Notes: generated by a model from the letters alone, not told the origin. A DNA stretch of 64,000 bases from Platanthera guangdongensis (GCA_039583875.1 CM077152.1:20249538-20313537); one strand, 5' to 3'; shown: positions 34,908 to 48,930, counted from the first letter of the stretch. Made by a program: numbers and translations.

Positions 34908-37900
34908 TCACATCTCCCCCGATGTTTTAGATGTGAGAACCTTACATAAACCCTTAGTAAGGACATCTGCTACATTATCTTTTGATCTCACGTCCAATAG
35001 GGAGATTATCCCCTGACTGGTGAGATAGGTCAACCAGGCCTGTTTCATCCTAAGTTGCCTTCGTTTGCCATTGAACAACGCATTTGTAGCAATGATCTTT
35101 GTGGCCTGATTGTCACAATAAATCGAAATAGAGTGCATTTTCAGACTCGTCATTGGAATGTCCAATATCAGATCTCTTATCCACTCTGCTTCTTCTCCAG
35201 CTGAAGCGAGAGAATAGAGTTCTGATTCCATAGAGGATAGTGCAATGCACGTTTGCCTCTTAGACTTCCAAGCTACAGCAGCTCCTCCTAGTGTAAACAC
35301 AAAGCCACTAGTGGATCGACAATCAGCTATTTCCGAGCACCAAGATGCGTCGGAGTACCCTTCAAGCACTGGAGGATGCCCACTGTAACATAAAGCATAC
35401 TTTTCAGTAAACTTTAAGTATCTCATTAGCCTGTCTAAGGCGTCCCAGTGGTCGTTCCCAGGGTTACTGGTGAATCTACTCAACATGCCGACCGTAAAGG
35501 CTATGTCAGGTCTAGTGCAGGTAGTAGCGTACATGAGACTTCCTATGAGTTTGGAATAATCCAACTGTCTGATAGCTGAACCTTCATTCGGTTTCAGTCT
35601 ACTGTTATAATCGTATGGAGTCTCAGCCTTTTTGCTCTTATCATAACCCCACTTTTCCAGTAGATTCCTAATGTAGTGACTCTGACTCAGGGTAATACCC
35701 TTTTTTGTGAAGTTCACTTCCATTCCTAGGATGGTTTTCACCTCACCTAGGTCTTTCATGCTAAATTGTGCGGTCAAGGCAACTTTCACGTCTTTCACCT
35801 CAGACTGATCAGTGCCCAGAATTAGCATGTCATCAATGTACAAGCATATGATGGCTACTTTATTTGCACTTGTTCTAACGTACAGACATTTATCTGATAG
35901 GCTGGATTTGAAACCCAAGCCTTTTACACAGATGTCAAATTTTTCATGCCACATTTTGGGTGCTTGTTTCAATCCGTATAGTGACTTAATCAACTTACAG
36001 ACCTTATTTTCTAGACCTTCTATGACGAACCCTTCAGGCTGGTGCATGTAGATCTCCTCAGTCAGATCTCCATTCAGAAATGCAGTCTTGACATCCATCT
36101 GATGAACAGTGAAGTGTTCAATAGATGCTAGTGCGAGAAGAATCCTAATAGTCGCATAGTGACATACAGGTGAGTATATATCAAAGTAGTCTACACCACT
36201 CACTTGAGTGAAGCCTTTAGCAACTAGACGTGCTTTGTATTTTGCGATACTCCCATCAGGATTAAGCTTCTTTCTCAGAACCCACTTATTGCCAATGGTT
36301 TTAGCCCCTTTGGGCAGATCAACCAAAGTCCATGTGTTGTTCTGCATGAGAGAGTTCATCTCTTTGTCTATGGCTTCTTTCCATAATAGAGAGTCTCTAG
36401 ATCGCATCGCTTCCTTATAAGTGAATGGATCAGCTTCAACGTGGTAAGTCACGAAGTCTGTACCGAAGCTTTTTGACATTTTCTCTCTACTAGATAGCCT
36501 TCTGGTATCTAAACCACTCGTGTCTACAGGCTCAGTGTCAGAGTTACGTTGTCCTGGCTCAACTAAAGGCTCAGTACTAGTGGCTGGCAGACCTGGCAGT
36601 GTCAGGTTCTTGTCCTTAAGGAACTTATCCTCAAAGAAGACAGCGTCTCTGGATTCTATTACAGTATTAGTGGAGAGATCCAGAAACCTGTCTGCAGCAC
36701 TATCATCTGCACATCCTAGGTAGACGCAGGTATTAGTCCTGGGTCCAATCTTAGCTCTTCTAGAGTCTGGTATCCTAACATAAGCGATACAGCCCCAGGT
36801 CTTAAGATTGTCAAATCTAGGAGGCCTCTTAAAACAAAGCTCGTAGGGTGTCTTAGTCAACTTTGCATGAGGAACTTTATTAAGAATATGATTTGACGTG
36901 AGGACGGCTTCATCCCAATAGGCCGCAGGCATGCCAGCAGTCAACAGCATGGAGTTCAACATTTCTGTTAAAGTTCTATTTTTCCTTTCAGCGATGCCGT
37001 TGGATTGTGGGGAATATGGAGCGGTGGTTTCAGGGATTATGCCATTGCTGGCAAGGAAATCTCTGAACTCCCCCGAGACGTATTCTCCTCCTCTATCACT
37101 TCTTAGCCTTTTTATTTTCATGTCAAGTTGATTTTCAACCCTATTTTTGAAAATACGGAATTTTTCAAAAGCTTCATCTTTGGTTTTAAGAAGGTAAATG
37201 TGACTGAATCTAGAGTAGTCGTCGATAAATGTTATCAGATACTTCCGACCGCCTCGAGTGACAAAACTTTTGTAGTCACAAATATCAGAATGTATTAACT
37301 CTAGCAATTGCGTGCTCCTAGAAACCTGACTAAAAGGTGTTCTAGTTATCTTAGTTTGAGCACAAATTTCACATTTTTCAAATTTGGTTTTTGTGTCGAG
37401 GGGTATGTTGTGAGTTCTAGCTAGCAGGAGAAGTTTTCTATAATTGACGTGTCCTAATCTTGCATGTAAAGTCTTAGGATCTATCAGATTAGAATTAACC
37501 TGATTAACTACCTCGTGTGCTAGACTCAGCCTATACATCCCGTTAACGACATATGCGCAACCAAAGTAATGTGAGTGAACCATAAGGGTTACCCGACCAC
37601 CACTAATGTTAAAAGACATACCCGCATCACACAACAGACTAATTGAAATTAAATTAGCAGCTAATGTCGGTATAAATTTAACATTTTTCAAAGTAAGAGT
37701 TTTACCTGAGGAGAGAGTCAAGGTAGCGTTGCCGACCTTCAACACGTCAGCTACAGCTCCATTTGCAACAGTGACAGTCTCTTGCACCTCTTGTGTATCC
37801 TCCAGAAGCTTTGGATTGTGACAGACGTGGCAGGTAGCACCTGAATCGAGCCACCACTCTGAACTGGCCGTCCCGTTACCGACCATGGCAACAAAGTCGG

Positions 37901-38777
37901 TAGGCGCAGTCTGATGAACCATGTTGGCTTGATTATTGGTTCTTGGTGTGCTGGATTCGCCCCGTTTGGGCTGACGGCACTCGGAAGCGCAGTGACCCCA
38001 CTTATTGCAGTTGTAGCACTTGCCTTTAAATTTCTTCTTTATTTGTTTGCTGGTGCCAGCAACTGCGGGTGCACTGGTCGGTGGGCGAGTCTTGCCAGGC
38101 TTAGGCTTCCGCTTAGGGTGCGTGATCATGTTAGCAGTGGAAGACTGCTTGCTGATCGTCTCTATAGCGTGCCTAGTCCGGTTCTCATCCTCAATGCAGA
38201 TGAAGCGCTTGAGGTCTTTAAGACTCACCTGCGTCTTCTTCCGGTACATCTCAGTCTTGAAGGAATATCAGGCCGAGGGCAATTTGAAGATGATCGCCCC
38301 TGCAACAAATCCATCTGGCAGAGGGATGTTCTCACTGTTGAGCTTGTCCACCAAATTTTCAAACTCAGCAACCTGTGGCAGAATTTCCCTTTCCTCAGTG
38401 AAGGTGAATGCCATAAACTTGTCCACCAGGTGCGTCTTGGACATGTTCTCCTCCTCCTTGAACTGCTCCTCTAAGGCTTCCCAGATCTCCTTGGCCCTTT
38501 GCATCTTGCCGTACGTCTCTGCAAGCCTGTTGGAGAGGCAATTCAGGATGTAGTCTCTGCAGAAGTCCTCGTCGTTGACTCATTGATCTTCAACATCACT
38601 TCCTTTGAATTCTTCAAAGACAGTCTGCACTGTGTAGAAGATGTTCAGGTACTTCATGCCGAACTGTGTGTTGCGCTTCCAGGCACTGAACTCGGCGTTG
38701 GAGAATTTCTCCAGCTTGATCATCGGCACGGGAGAGGAGTGATTGATCGCTTTTGACATTTTTGTGTTTCTTTCCAC
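34908..38777 (-). pseudogene. Copia gag-pol polyprotein, one frame with two TGA stops
   Basis: A single minus-strand frame of about 1289 codons from the ATG at 38777 (MSKAINHSSPVPMIKLEKF) to 34908. Order: gag; CCHC zinc knuckle ([14 protein letters not shown], about 38018-37977); protease ([12 protein letters not shown]); integrase with HHCC and DDE parts ([20 protein letters not shown]); reverse transcriptase ([16 protein letters not shown]); RNase H ([29 protein letters not shown]). The order protease, integrase, RT, RNase H defines Ty1/copia. The only defects found are two in-frame TGA codons in gag, at 38582-38580 and 38270-38268. Everything from 38249 to the end is open (1113 codons). 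The copy cannot make full-length Gag-Pol without stop readthrough. Confidence 0.93.
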
Positions 38778-40120
38778 TACGATAGTATTCTACTAGCAAT
38801 ATAAATTACAAGCAGAAAATACTAGAAAGAGATCACCTGAGCGAGACGATGACGGTCTTCGGATCCAATCCAGTAAAATTGTTTGCACTCCAAGTAGCAC
38901 CCTCCTGTAGTGATTTGCACAAGAATTTCTCTTGAAAACAAAAACAGATCAGCAGTGATCTGGATGAAAACAACAGCCGGTTCCTTATCAATATTGGCCA
39001 AGGAAACTAGCAGATCCACTGGATTAGACAAGCAGATCTGGCGACAGATGATCGAGCCAGAAGATGAGGAAAAAAAACCCAGTAGATCCACTGGATTAGT
39101 TTTCTCTCTTGATCCAGAAGATGATGAAAGCCCCCCTGATCTATCCAGAAAAACAAACTTGCAGATCCGCTGTTATGTTTCAAGATCGGGATTTTTTTCT
39201 TTTTATACTGCTCCAGCAACTTGATGATCAGCTACTGTAGATCTTCTTCAAGATCTGGACTTCCAGCGGCTTTCAGAAGAGCAACCGTGATCTTGGATCT
39301 GTGAAAAAAAAATGGCAGCAGGTTTCCCTTCTCTGACAAGGATAACTTCTCCCTTCGAGGTCTCCTGATCAGCGGCTTTCAGAAAAAAAAAACAGAGGCG
39401 AAAAACATTGCCTGCGATCTATCTCCGGGCGACGATGGCGATGCAGAAAATCGCGAAATCCAGATCACGTCTCCCTCCTACTTTCGCAATCGGCTACCGG
39501 CGATGGCGATCCAGAAGAATCGCGAACGGGGAGAGAAAACCGCACGGGAAGAAGCGGCGATGGCAAGGATCCAGGCGGCGGAATATCGCGAGCGACGAAG
39601 CGCCTGCGGGAGCGGGGCTAGGTCACGGGAGCGGCGGCTGTGTTCCGTGCGGGATCGCAGATCGGTCACGGGGACGACGGAGATGAACTCCTATTTTGCG
39701 ATGAACACCGGCGGAGTCACGATCTTCTCCTTCGATCGGGAGCGGCGGGATCTGGAAAAACCGATAGAGCCGCGGTCTCCAGGCGGCGAGCTTCTTGGTC
39801 TCGATCCCGATCTAGAAATCCCGAGCTTCTTGATTTCGCAGCGGCGATGACGGATCGATGGCGAAGCGCAGAAAATCGCGATCGGGAGAGGGCTGCTAGG
39901 TCACGGGAGCGTGAGCGGCTAGGGCGACACTTCGAGAATGTTAGAGTGCTCGAAGCATCCGCGTGACCATCTAGTTTGGAATGACCTACCCGTTGCCCCC
40001 AGCGGGGTATTTATAGGTGAAACCCTAAATCCCCGACTACGGGTTTGGATTCCTATCGGATCCTAACCAACCCGTTAAGTAGTCCATTAAACACTAATAT
40101 CAATATACCTCAACATGTGA

Positions 40121-40683
40121 TAGGGTATCGAGCGACAACCAGAAATAGGTGTCATTTTGCCGTGTGATTATTCTGGTTTCCTAACAATGTGCCCCTCTTT
40201 TTCCCTTCTTTTGTCTAAGATTTGGTATAAAATGTCTTTATATTTGTTAGAAATTTAAATTAAAACAATCATTCATAAATTTTAATGGAGGCTTCACATG
40301 ATATTTGTTGTTTAAGCTCCATATTATTGATGAAGACTCAAAATTTAAAATGAAGGGAACTTCAAATATTGAGAAAAATCTTTCAAGAAAAGAGACAACC
40401 TTTTTAGTTTCACTTTCTCAAATAATTTTGAAGAAGTGAGTATATGCAACTTTGCACTCATACATATTTGTTCAAAAGAACATAATCAGAAATTATGCAA
40501 CACACGGGGGGCATCATATTTGAATTTGGAGATAATTTCATTGTATTTTTGAATAAATGATTTTGACACGTTGCTTGCCTGCCTCATAAATCATAATGCT
40601 AGTCAGCATTTTGGAGAAATCAACGTGCACTGACTTCTCCCGCCCACATGCGGACGCAGATCGATTTCTCTTTCCTCTTCATG
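40121..40683. other. Intergenic, nothing recognised
   Basis: AT-rich sequence between the copia element and the next LTR, with no gene or repeat boundary. Confidence 0.5.
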
Positions 40684-41435
40684 CGTAGGGTTGCGGGCTA
40701 ACTAAAGGTTTCGGTCGGACAAGATTCAATTGGAGCGCCTTAGCTTGCGGGGCGGTCGAGCGTGCACACAGTCAGAGAAAAGAAAGATCGACTCAAGATG
40801 TGATGACATGGAAAAACCCCTCAATTGAGTAAAAAACCACGCGACTGGATCTGTTCCGGTCAAAATCCACTAGCTGCTTGCGGTTACAGTGCGTTTGGTG
40901 AATCGGGGCGACAGACCGCTCCCGTTACAACTTGAGGTGAGAGAAGAGGATTACAGCTCCCCGCGGGCAACAGGCTGCGTCGCGGGAGCGGTTTGGGTAT
41001 TAGAATTCGAGTGGCGGCACTGGTGCTCTGTAGCTGGGTTGCGGGTCCGCCGTGCGCCTACTTGCAAGGATCATCTTCTTCCTCCTCTGATCGCTCTGGG
41101 ACTTGGGCGTTTTCCAGCTGGTGGTGCTCTGGTGGTTCGTGGTGGCTCGCGGTGGTTCGAGGTGGCTGGAGGATGACCTGAGGGAGGAGTCCGACAGAAC
41201 TCTAACATGAGGAAGAAGATGACCAGGAGCCAAAATGTGATGAATGAGGGGGCCCTGGGGCTCCTTTTATAGCATTCAGGAGAGGTTCATGGCTGGCCTG
41301 CAGCGGCAAGGCCGGCCTGGCGGCCTGGCCGCGGCTGCGGCGGCAAGCTATGCGGCGGCCGGCGGTTAGTCCGACGGCGGCGGCAGTTTCCCCCTAAAGG
41401 GGGCGGTTTTGGAGAGAGAGAGCGAGAGAGTGGGC

Positions 41436-44400
41436 TGTTAAATTTTCTCAACGTGGTCAGCAAGATAGCCCAAACACCAAATTAATATCTTCGGAACTAC
41501 CCAGTTTGCACGCTGAACCTGCGGAAACCCAAGGACTAGAGGTTGCACCCAACAAAACAATGGAAGCACAAGAAGATCTTATTATGCATTCACTTCATTA
41601 CAATCCGAGGCATACATAGCGAGACATGATTTCGCTAGTATTACAGCTGTAAACAGAAAGGAACAAAACACAAGCCGGGCGGACAGCACTCCAGTCCGCC
41701 GAGACCGCGAGGTCGCCGAGACCGCCGAGACCGCTGAGCTCGCCCAAGCTATGCTGCAAACCGCCGAATACCACGGAGTCCGCCGAGACCGCGAGGCCGC
41801 GCGGACAGACCGTTATTCGCCTCCTGCTGAACCCGAACTGAGGAACTCCCCTACCCGCCTTTGAAGCCGGCGGACAGGTTATTGAAGCTGGGAAAGTTGA
41901 AACAGAACTGACAAGCCGCAGAGCGACCTCCTGCTGAGTCCGCAGAGACCGCACACTTCCAAGCACTGACCGAAGTCACAGCCAAACTCCTGGCTCCTTG
42001 AAGATATCCGCGCGACCTGCACACAGCAAACCGTCAGCCTGAAACAATCCGCGCGGACTGAAAAACACAGACCGCAGCACTCGCCCAACCCAAATTACTG
42101 TTCACTCACGTTACTTCGGTTACTGTAGATGTGCCAGGGGGGTCCTATTTATAGGCCAGGTGAGGAGTGTGGTCACCGCCCATGAGATAGCGACACCGCC
42201 CCAGCCCGCGCGAACACAAAACGACTGTCCGCTCAGTCCGCGAGGACTTAGCCAGTCACCAAGGGAAACCGCCAGGAGCAAGGCAACCAATGACGAACCC
42301 TCTCCAGTCCGCCCAGGCTAAGCGGACAAGGCACCAGCCCGCAAAGCTCCAACTGCTTCAGGACAGCACCCTCTTCAATGGCAGTCCGCACCAACCCGAG
42401 GCAGTCCGCAAGACTCACACCTCAATCCGCCACAAGTCCACGACCAAAGGCAAACAGCAACAGTCCGCCCTGGTCACAGCGGACTTGGCGGATACGGCGG
42501 ACACCATGAACTTGACACCAAGTGTGACCAAGTCCAAAACCATCAAGGGCCAGTGCGAGCATGGCGGACACAAAGTCCCGTCCGCCAAACACCCTAGCAC
42601 AGACCGCAACCAGTCCGCGAGCTCCTCGCACTTGTCCAATGCAGCAGAGTAGCACCAAGCCGGACTCCAAACAACAGTCCGCCAACCGGTCTCCACAGCA
42701 AGACCTGCTGTAACACCTGAGCTCGACAAGGCCTCAGCCAAGCTCAAGGCCCAGTCCGCAACAGCCCCAACCGCGGACACACCAGTCCGCAAGGCTTCCC
42801 GCGAACTCGGTCGAACCAACCCGCCAACAACAGCACAAACTTGCACCCGCGACCACTGAGCAAATGCACCAGTCCGCAAGCCTCTCTATCCGCAGATACC
42901 AGGCCGCACCAAACCGCGGACACCATGCAACAACCCGCTCAGAACACAGCCGGCTTCCACCAGACTTTTCACCAGGCCGCAACCTCAGTCCGCCCAGTCC
43001 GCCCAGTCCGCCAAAGCCAAGCTGTCCGCACAGGCCGCGCGGCCTGTCCCGTCACCCACTTCCACTTCACAAATTTCAACACTCCCCCTTGAAGTGAGAA
43101 GTGGTGACCAAGCCCAGCAAGCTGCGCAAGCGTTCAAAGGGCCCCTTCGACAGCGGCTTCGTGAAGATGTCAGCAAGATTATCTTCACTCCGAACATGCC
43201 CGACCAGCAGAGACCCCTCCAACACCTTCTCCCTGATGAAGTGGTGATCAATCTCTATATGCTTGGTCCTGGCGTGACACACTGGATTGTTTACCAGTTT
43301 GAGAGCACTCTCATTGTCACCCGGAGTAAAGTAGGCCCTTGCACTTCTTCATGAACATCCTCTATGAGCACTCCTCAACCAAACGGCTTCCCGAGCAGCC
43401 AAGGCCGAAGCCTTATACTCCGCCTCCGTGGTTGAAACCGACACCGAGTCCTGCTTCTTGCTACACCACGAGATGCTAGCTGAACCGCAAGTGAACACAT
43501 AACCTGAAGTAGACCTTCGATCATCCGAATCACCGCCATAGTCAGCATCCGTGTACCCGAGCAACGCAATGCACTCCGCATCCCTTCCATAGAGGAGTCC
43601 CATCTCAGAAGTCACCTTGACATACTTCAGAATTCCCTTCGCCGCCACTAGATGAGATTGCCTTGGTTCAGCCATATACCGACTTACTCGGCCAACAGCA
43701 TAAGCTATATCCGGCCTTGTAATCGTCAGATAGATCAAGCTCCCAACAAGAGCCCTGAACACCAAGGGATCATTAAGCACCCTTCCCTCATCTGTCGAAG
43801 CTTCAGCCCAGATTCCAGTGGAGTAGAGCACTTCTTCCCTTCGCCCATGCCAAACCGCTTCACAATACGATCAGCATACCCTTTCTGGCTAATGAGAATC
43901 CCGCACTCCTTCCTCTCCACTTCCAGACCAAGAAAGTGATGCAACTCTCCCAAGTCTTTCATCTCGAAGCGTATAGCAAGCTCTCCCCTGAGCCTTGCTA
44001 CTTCCTCCTCCGAGTTCCCTGTGATGATCATATCATCCACATACAGCAGGACCAAGACTCTTAGCTCTCCCTTCTTCTTGACGAACAAGCTAGAATCCGA
44101 GTTAGAAGCCAGGTATCCACAGAACTGCAGGTACTCTGCAATCTTCCCATACCACGCTCGAGGAGCTTGCTTCAACCCATAGAGAGCCTTCCTGAGTTTG
44201 CAGACATAGTCCGGATGCTTCTCAGAGACGAAACCAAGCGGCTGATCCATGAAGATGTCCTTGTCAATCTCTCCGTAAAGAAAGGCATTCTTCACATCGA
44301 GTTGCCACAACCTCCATCCCTTGCTAGCAGCCAAGGCGATCACCACTCTTACAGACGTCATCTTCGCAACTGGACTGAATGTCTCCTCATAGTCTTCTCC

Positions 44401-47400
44401 ATACTGCTGTGAGAATCCTCTAGCGACCAGGCGAGCCTTGAACCGATCAATGCTCCCATCAGCCTTCTTCTTCAACTTATACACCCACTTGCAAGTAACC
44501 GGAGTAATGCCATCAACCTTGGGCACAAGGTCCCAGGTTTCATTCTTCTTCAGAGCATCAATCTCTTCCTTCATGGCACCTTCCCACTCCTTCACTCCAG
44601 TGGCCTCGTTGAAGTTTGCAGGCTCTCGCTCATCCAGAGGACCAGCAAAGAAACAGGAGACAAAGCTCACTGCATTCCCATCACAGTACCGAGCCGGTGG
44701 CTTAACCACTTTCCTCTTCGATCTCCGAAGACACGGCTCCTTGCTCACGGCTTCCGTTGCTTCTTCAGGCTCCACTCCTACCTGGGGCAAGCATTGAGCA
44801 GTGCTCCCCCTGCTTCCTGAGCCAGAAGGCTCAGCCTCGGAGTTCGAAGCAACAGGAGCTGCTGGTGAAACAACAAGCTCCTCTTCCAAGCCTTCAGCAG
44901 CCTCCACCGGTGCTTCCTCAACCTTGCTACTTCCGGTAGGCTCCACCGAGCCACCTCCATATGACGTCAGCTCGTCAAAGACAACGTCTCTTGACACCAC
45001 GAACTTCTTCGTCACAGGGTCCATGCACTTCCATCCCTTCTTCCGCTCATCATAGCCAACAAAGACAAGTTTCCTTGCCTTCGCATCCAGCTTTGTCCGT
45101 GAAGCATCCGGGACATGCACGTAGCAAGTTGAACCGAACACCCGAAGGTGTCCAACACTCGGCTTCTCCTTCAGCAACAGCTCAATGGGCGTCTTCATGT
45201 TGATAGGGCTGAGTGGCATCCGGTTGATAACATATGCAGCACAAGACATTCCCTCCGCCCAAAAGGACCTCGGGATATCTTTCGCATGCAACCAGCATTT
45301 GCAGGTTTCCGTCAAATGACGGATCTTCCGCTCCGCTACCCCATTTTGTTGTGGAGTGTGAGCACATGTAAGCTCCCGTTGGATCCCGTGCTTCCTGCAG
45401 AAGTTAGAAAACTCGGAAGAGACAAACTCTCCCCCGTTATCAGTTCGAAACTTCTTAATCCGCAAGCCAAGCCGGCCTTCTACCAACTCCTTGAACTCCA
45501 CGAACAAACGGAAGGCATCCGACTTCTCCTTTAAGAAGTACACCCAAGTATACCTTGAGTAGTATGTCATCAACCAAGACAAGCATGTATTTGCTTCCAC
45601 CAAGGCTGGCAGTAACAGTCGGTCCATCAGGTCGCCATGAATACACTCCAATGGTTTCTTGCTCCTTGTTTGAGATTTATCAAACGGAAGGCGATGTGCC
45701 TTACCGTATTGACAGCCCGCACAAACATGCCCATCACCAAAGGAGGACAACATCGGCAACCCCCTCACCAGACTTCTACTCGCCATTGCCTTCAGCTTGT
45801 CCATGCCAACATGCCCCAGCCTCTCATGCCAGATAGCCGCACTATCATTGGCCCTCATCCTATCAACATAGGCACTGGTGGAAAGAACAAACAAGTTCTT
45901 CACCCTCCTCCCAACATGAGCAACATCAGCCTTTACCGCTGATACGTTGCGAAGGAACCTCACGTCTGTTGGCCCAAACAGAACGTGATACCCAGCGTCC
46001 ACCGCGTTGGTCACCGAGAAGAGGTTCTTCTTCATGCCCGGCACGTGATACACACTCCTTAACGTGAGTGGCCCCTGATCACTACCCAAAGACACGACCC
46101 CCTCCTTCTCTACTGCATAAACAGTATTATCAGCAGTGATAATAGCTTCATTACCTGAGTAAGCCTGCATGGAGGTGAACTTCGACATGTCTCCGGTGAG
46201 GTGATGACCACACCCGGAGTCGATGATCCACTCGCTGTTGAAGTCCTCAGCAGATAAGGCCCGGACACAAGTGCCCGTCATGAATGCTCCTCCCCATTCT
46301 GCTTCTTCACTTCGTGAGCAAGCTTCCTCCTTTCCCGCAGCATGCCCAGGCTGCAGTTTGACCTTGCAGTCCCGCTTGAAGTGCCCACGCTGATGACACC
46401 GGTAGCACTTCAGATTCTTCTTCCAGTCCTTAGGAGCATTGCTCCTCTCCGGCGGATATGAAGTTGAAGTCTCCTTCTCAACAGCGGCCTGCACGTTCTT
46501 CTTCTTCTTCCCTTCCCATCCCTTCTTCTTGCCTGAGAAGAGAGCCTCGCTGCCTTCCTGATTCAGATTCACTCCAGCCATCTGCCTTGCTAAGCTCTCC
46601 TGCGAGGCAAGCAGATTCTCCAGCTCCAGCAACGACGGCTGAGTAGCCCACCCTTGAACAGACGTAACAAAGGCCACATACTCCTTCCGCAAGCCGCGAA
46701 AAATGTGCCTCTTCATCTTTGCCTCAGAGATAGGCTCATCAGGATCCAGAGCCGACAGCTCAGCACACAAGCTCTTCATCTTTAAGAAGTACCTGGAGAT
46801 GGAAAGGTCTCCCTGAGTTGCCCTGGCCAACTCATTCTCCAGGAACTGAAGCCGCGCCACATTCTTCCTATTGAACAACTCATCAATGGTTGTCCAAATA
46901 TCAGCAGCTGACTCACACCCAATGATGTGATCAAACAGTTCCGGAGAGACAGCTCTCTTCAGAACGAACTCTGCCTTAGCATTAGTTCTTCTCCAGAGCC
47001 TCACCTGTTCAGCAGTACCGAAAGCAGCAGTTACTTCCTGTCTGTCGTCTCCACCGACAACTTCCCACAGCTCCTCGCCTAGAAGATAACTCTTCATGCA
47101 CGACTTCCACTTTTTATAGTTAGTCGGCGTTAAGAGTTCAATGCCCAGACCTCTTGCTAAGCTTCCTTCCATTGCAATCACCTGTTGGTACCCTTCAGCA
47201 GCTCCGAGCAACAACACAGGTTGATCACCACTCAATCACTGAGTAACAACACTGGCTGACCTCCGCTCACGCAACTGAACCTCCGCAACCTCAGAAACCT
47301 CCCTCTGATACCATGTTAAATTTTCTCAACGTGGTCAGCAAGATAGCCCAAACACCAAATTAATATCTTCGGAACTACCCAGTTTGCACGCTGAACCTGC

Positions 47401-48930
47401 GGAAACCCAAGGACTAGAGGTTGCACCCAACAAAACAATGGAAGCACAAGAAGATCTTATTATGCATTCACTTCATTACAATCCGAGGCATACATAGCGA
47501 GACATGATTTCGCTAGTATTACAGCTGTAAACAGAAAGGAACAAAACACAAGCCGGGCGGACAGCACTCCAGTCCGCCGAGACCGCGAGGTCGCCGAGAC
47601 CGCCGAGACCGCTGAGCTCGCCCAAGCTATGCTGCAAACCGCCGAATACCACGGAGTCCGCCGAGACCGCGAGGCCGCGCGGACAGACCGTTATTCGCCT
47701 CCTGCTGAACCCGAACTGAGGAACTCCCCTACCCGCCTGAAGCCGGCGGACAGGTTATTGAAGCTGGGAAAGTTGAAACAGAACTGACAAGCCGCAGAGC
47801 GACCTCCTGCTGAGTCCGCAGAGACCGCACACTTCCAAGCACTGACCGAAGTCACAGCCAAACTCCTGGCTCCTTGAAGATATCCGCGCGACCTGCACAC
47901 AGCAAACCGTCAGCCTGAAACAATCCGCGCGGACTGAAAAACACAGACCACAGCACTCGCCCAACCCAAATTACTGTTCACTCACGTTACTTCGGTTACT
48001 GTAGATGTGCCAGGGGGGTCCTATTTATAGGCCAGGTGAGGAGTGTGGTCACCGCCCATGAGATAGCGACACCGCCCCAGCCCGCGCGAACACAAAAACG
48101 ACTGTCCGCTCAGTCCGCGAGGACTTAGCCAGTCACCAAGGGAAACCGCCAGGAGCAAGGCAACCAATGACGAACCCTCTCCAGTCCGCCCAGGCTAAGC
48201 GGACAAGGCACCAGCCCGCAAAGCTCCAACTGCTTCAGGACAGCACCCTCTTCAATGGCAGTCCGCACCAACCCGAGGCAGTCCGCAAGACTCACACCTC
48301 AATCCGCCACAAGTCCACGACCAAAGGCAAACAGCAACAGTCCGCCCGGTCACAGCGGACTTGGCGGATACGGCGGACACCAAGAACTTGACACCAAGTG
48401 TGACCAAGTCCAAAACCATCAAGGGCCAGTGTGAGCATGGCGGACACAAAGTCCCGTCCGCCAAACACCCTAGCACAGACCACAACCAGTCCGCGAGCTC
48501 CTCGCACTTGTCCAATGCAGTAGCACCAAGCCGGACTCCAAACAACAGTCCGCCAACCGGTCTCCACAGCAAGACCTGCTGTAACACCTGAGCTCGACAA
48601 GGCCTCAGCCAAGCTCAAGGCCCAGTCCGCAACAGCCCCAACCGCGGACACACCAGTCCGCAAGGCTTCCCGCGAACTCGAACCAACCCGCCAACAGCAC
48701 AAACTTGCACCCGCGACCACTGAGCAATGCACCAGTCCGCAAGCCTCTCTATCCGCAGATACCAGGCCGCACCAAACCGCGGACACCATGCAACAACCCG
48801 CTCAGAACACAGCCGGCTTCCACCAGACTTTTCACCAGGCCGCAACCTCAGTCCGCCCAGTCCGCCAAAGCTGTCCGCACAGGCCGCGCGGCCTGTCCCG
48901 TCACCCACTTCCACTTCACAAATTTCAACA
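41436..48930 (-). mobile_element. Full-length young Ty1/copia element with 1.6-kb LTRs
   Basis: LTRs at 41436-43081 (1646 bp, 3') and 47314-48930 (1617 bp, 5'), both TGTTAAATTTTC to AAATTTCAACA on the plus strand. They are almost identical; most differences are small indels in repeated CAGTCCGC-type words. CTCTGATACCA at 47303-47313 gives the minus-strand primer site TGGTATCAGAG directly inside the 5' LTR. TCAAGGGGGAG on the minus strand directly precedes the 3' LTR. The flanks end TGGGC and begin GGCCC, sharing only GGC, so the usual 5-bp duplication is not clean. The long LTR-family similarity to 13349-15400 shows an older relative in the same window. Confidence 0.95.
43076..47235 (-). pseudogene. 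Copia gag-pol polyprotein with late frameshifts
   Basis: Frame one runs 47235-43735 (1166 codons; the M at residue 23, MEGSLARGL, may be the true start). Residues: gag with CCHC knuckle at 277-290 (CYRCHQRGHFKRDC), protease WIIDSGC near 336-342, integrase (HERLGHVGMDKL, RTDNGGEFVSS, PQQNGVAERK), and RT (KARLVARGFSQQY, LLYVDDMIITG). A shift near 43800 moves RNase H (RSTSGYVFTCGSASISW, STTEAEYKA) into a second frame (43831-43349). Another shift near 43350 puts the C-terminal part (HARTKHIEIDHHFIREKV, LADIFTKPL) into the frame ending at 43076. Gag through RT is intact. With near-identical LTRs, the damage must be recent. Confidence 0.93.

Larger units (their letters stand above)
33907..40120 (-). 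mobile_element. Full-length Ty1/copia element, target duplication TGTGA
   Basis: Short LTRs at 33912-34087 (176 bp, 3') and 39939-40115 (177 bp, 5') begin TGTTAGAGTGC and end ACCTCAACA as written on the plus strand. They differ by about six substitutions and one indel. TGTGA lies directly outside both (33907-33911 and 40116-40120). A purine tract, ATAGGAGGAGAT on the minus strand, abuts the 3' LTR. The 5' leader (about 38778-39938) is long and GC-rich. No TGGTATCAGAG primer site follows the 5' LTR, so another primer is used. A non-coding 3' region of about 0.8 kb precedes the 3' LTR. Confidence 0.95.

Noticed and set aside
42290..43092. Frames over 100 codons inside the copia LTRs (42290-43092, 48167-48977)
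   Set aside because: Repeated CAGTCCGC-type words in LTR sequence, present on both strands and in both LTRs, without domain content.
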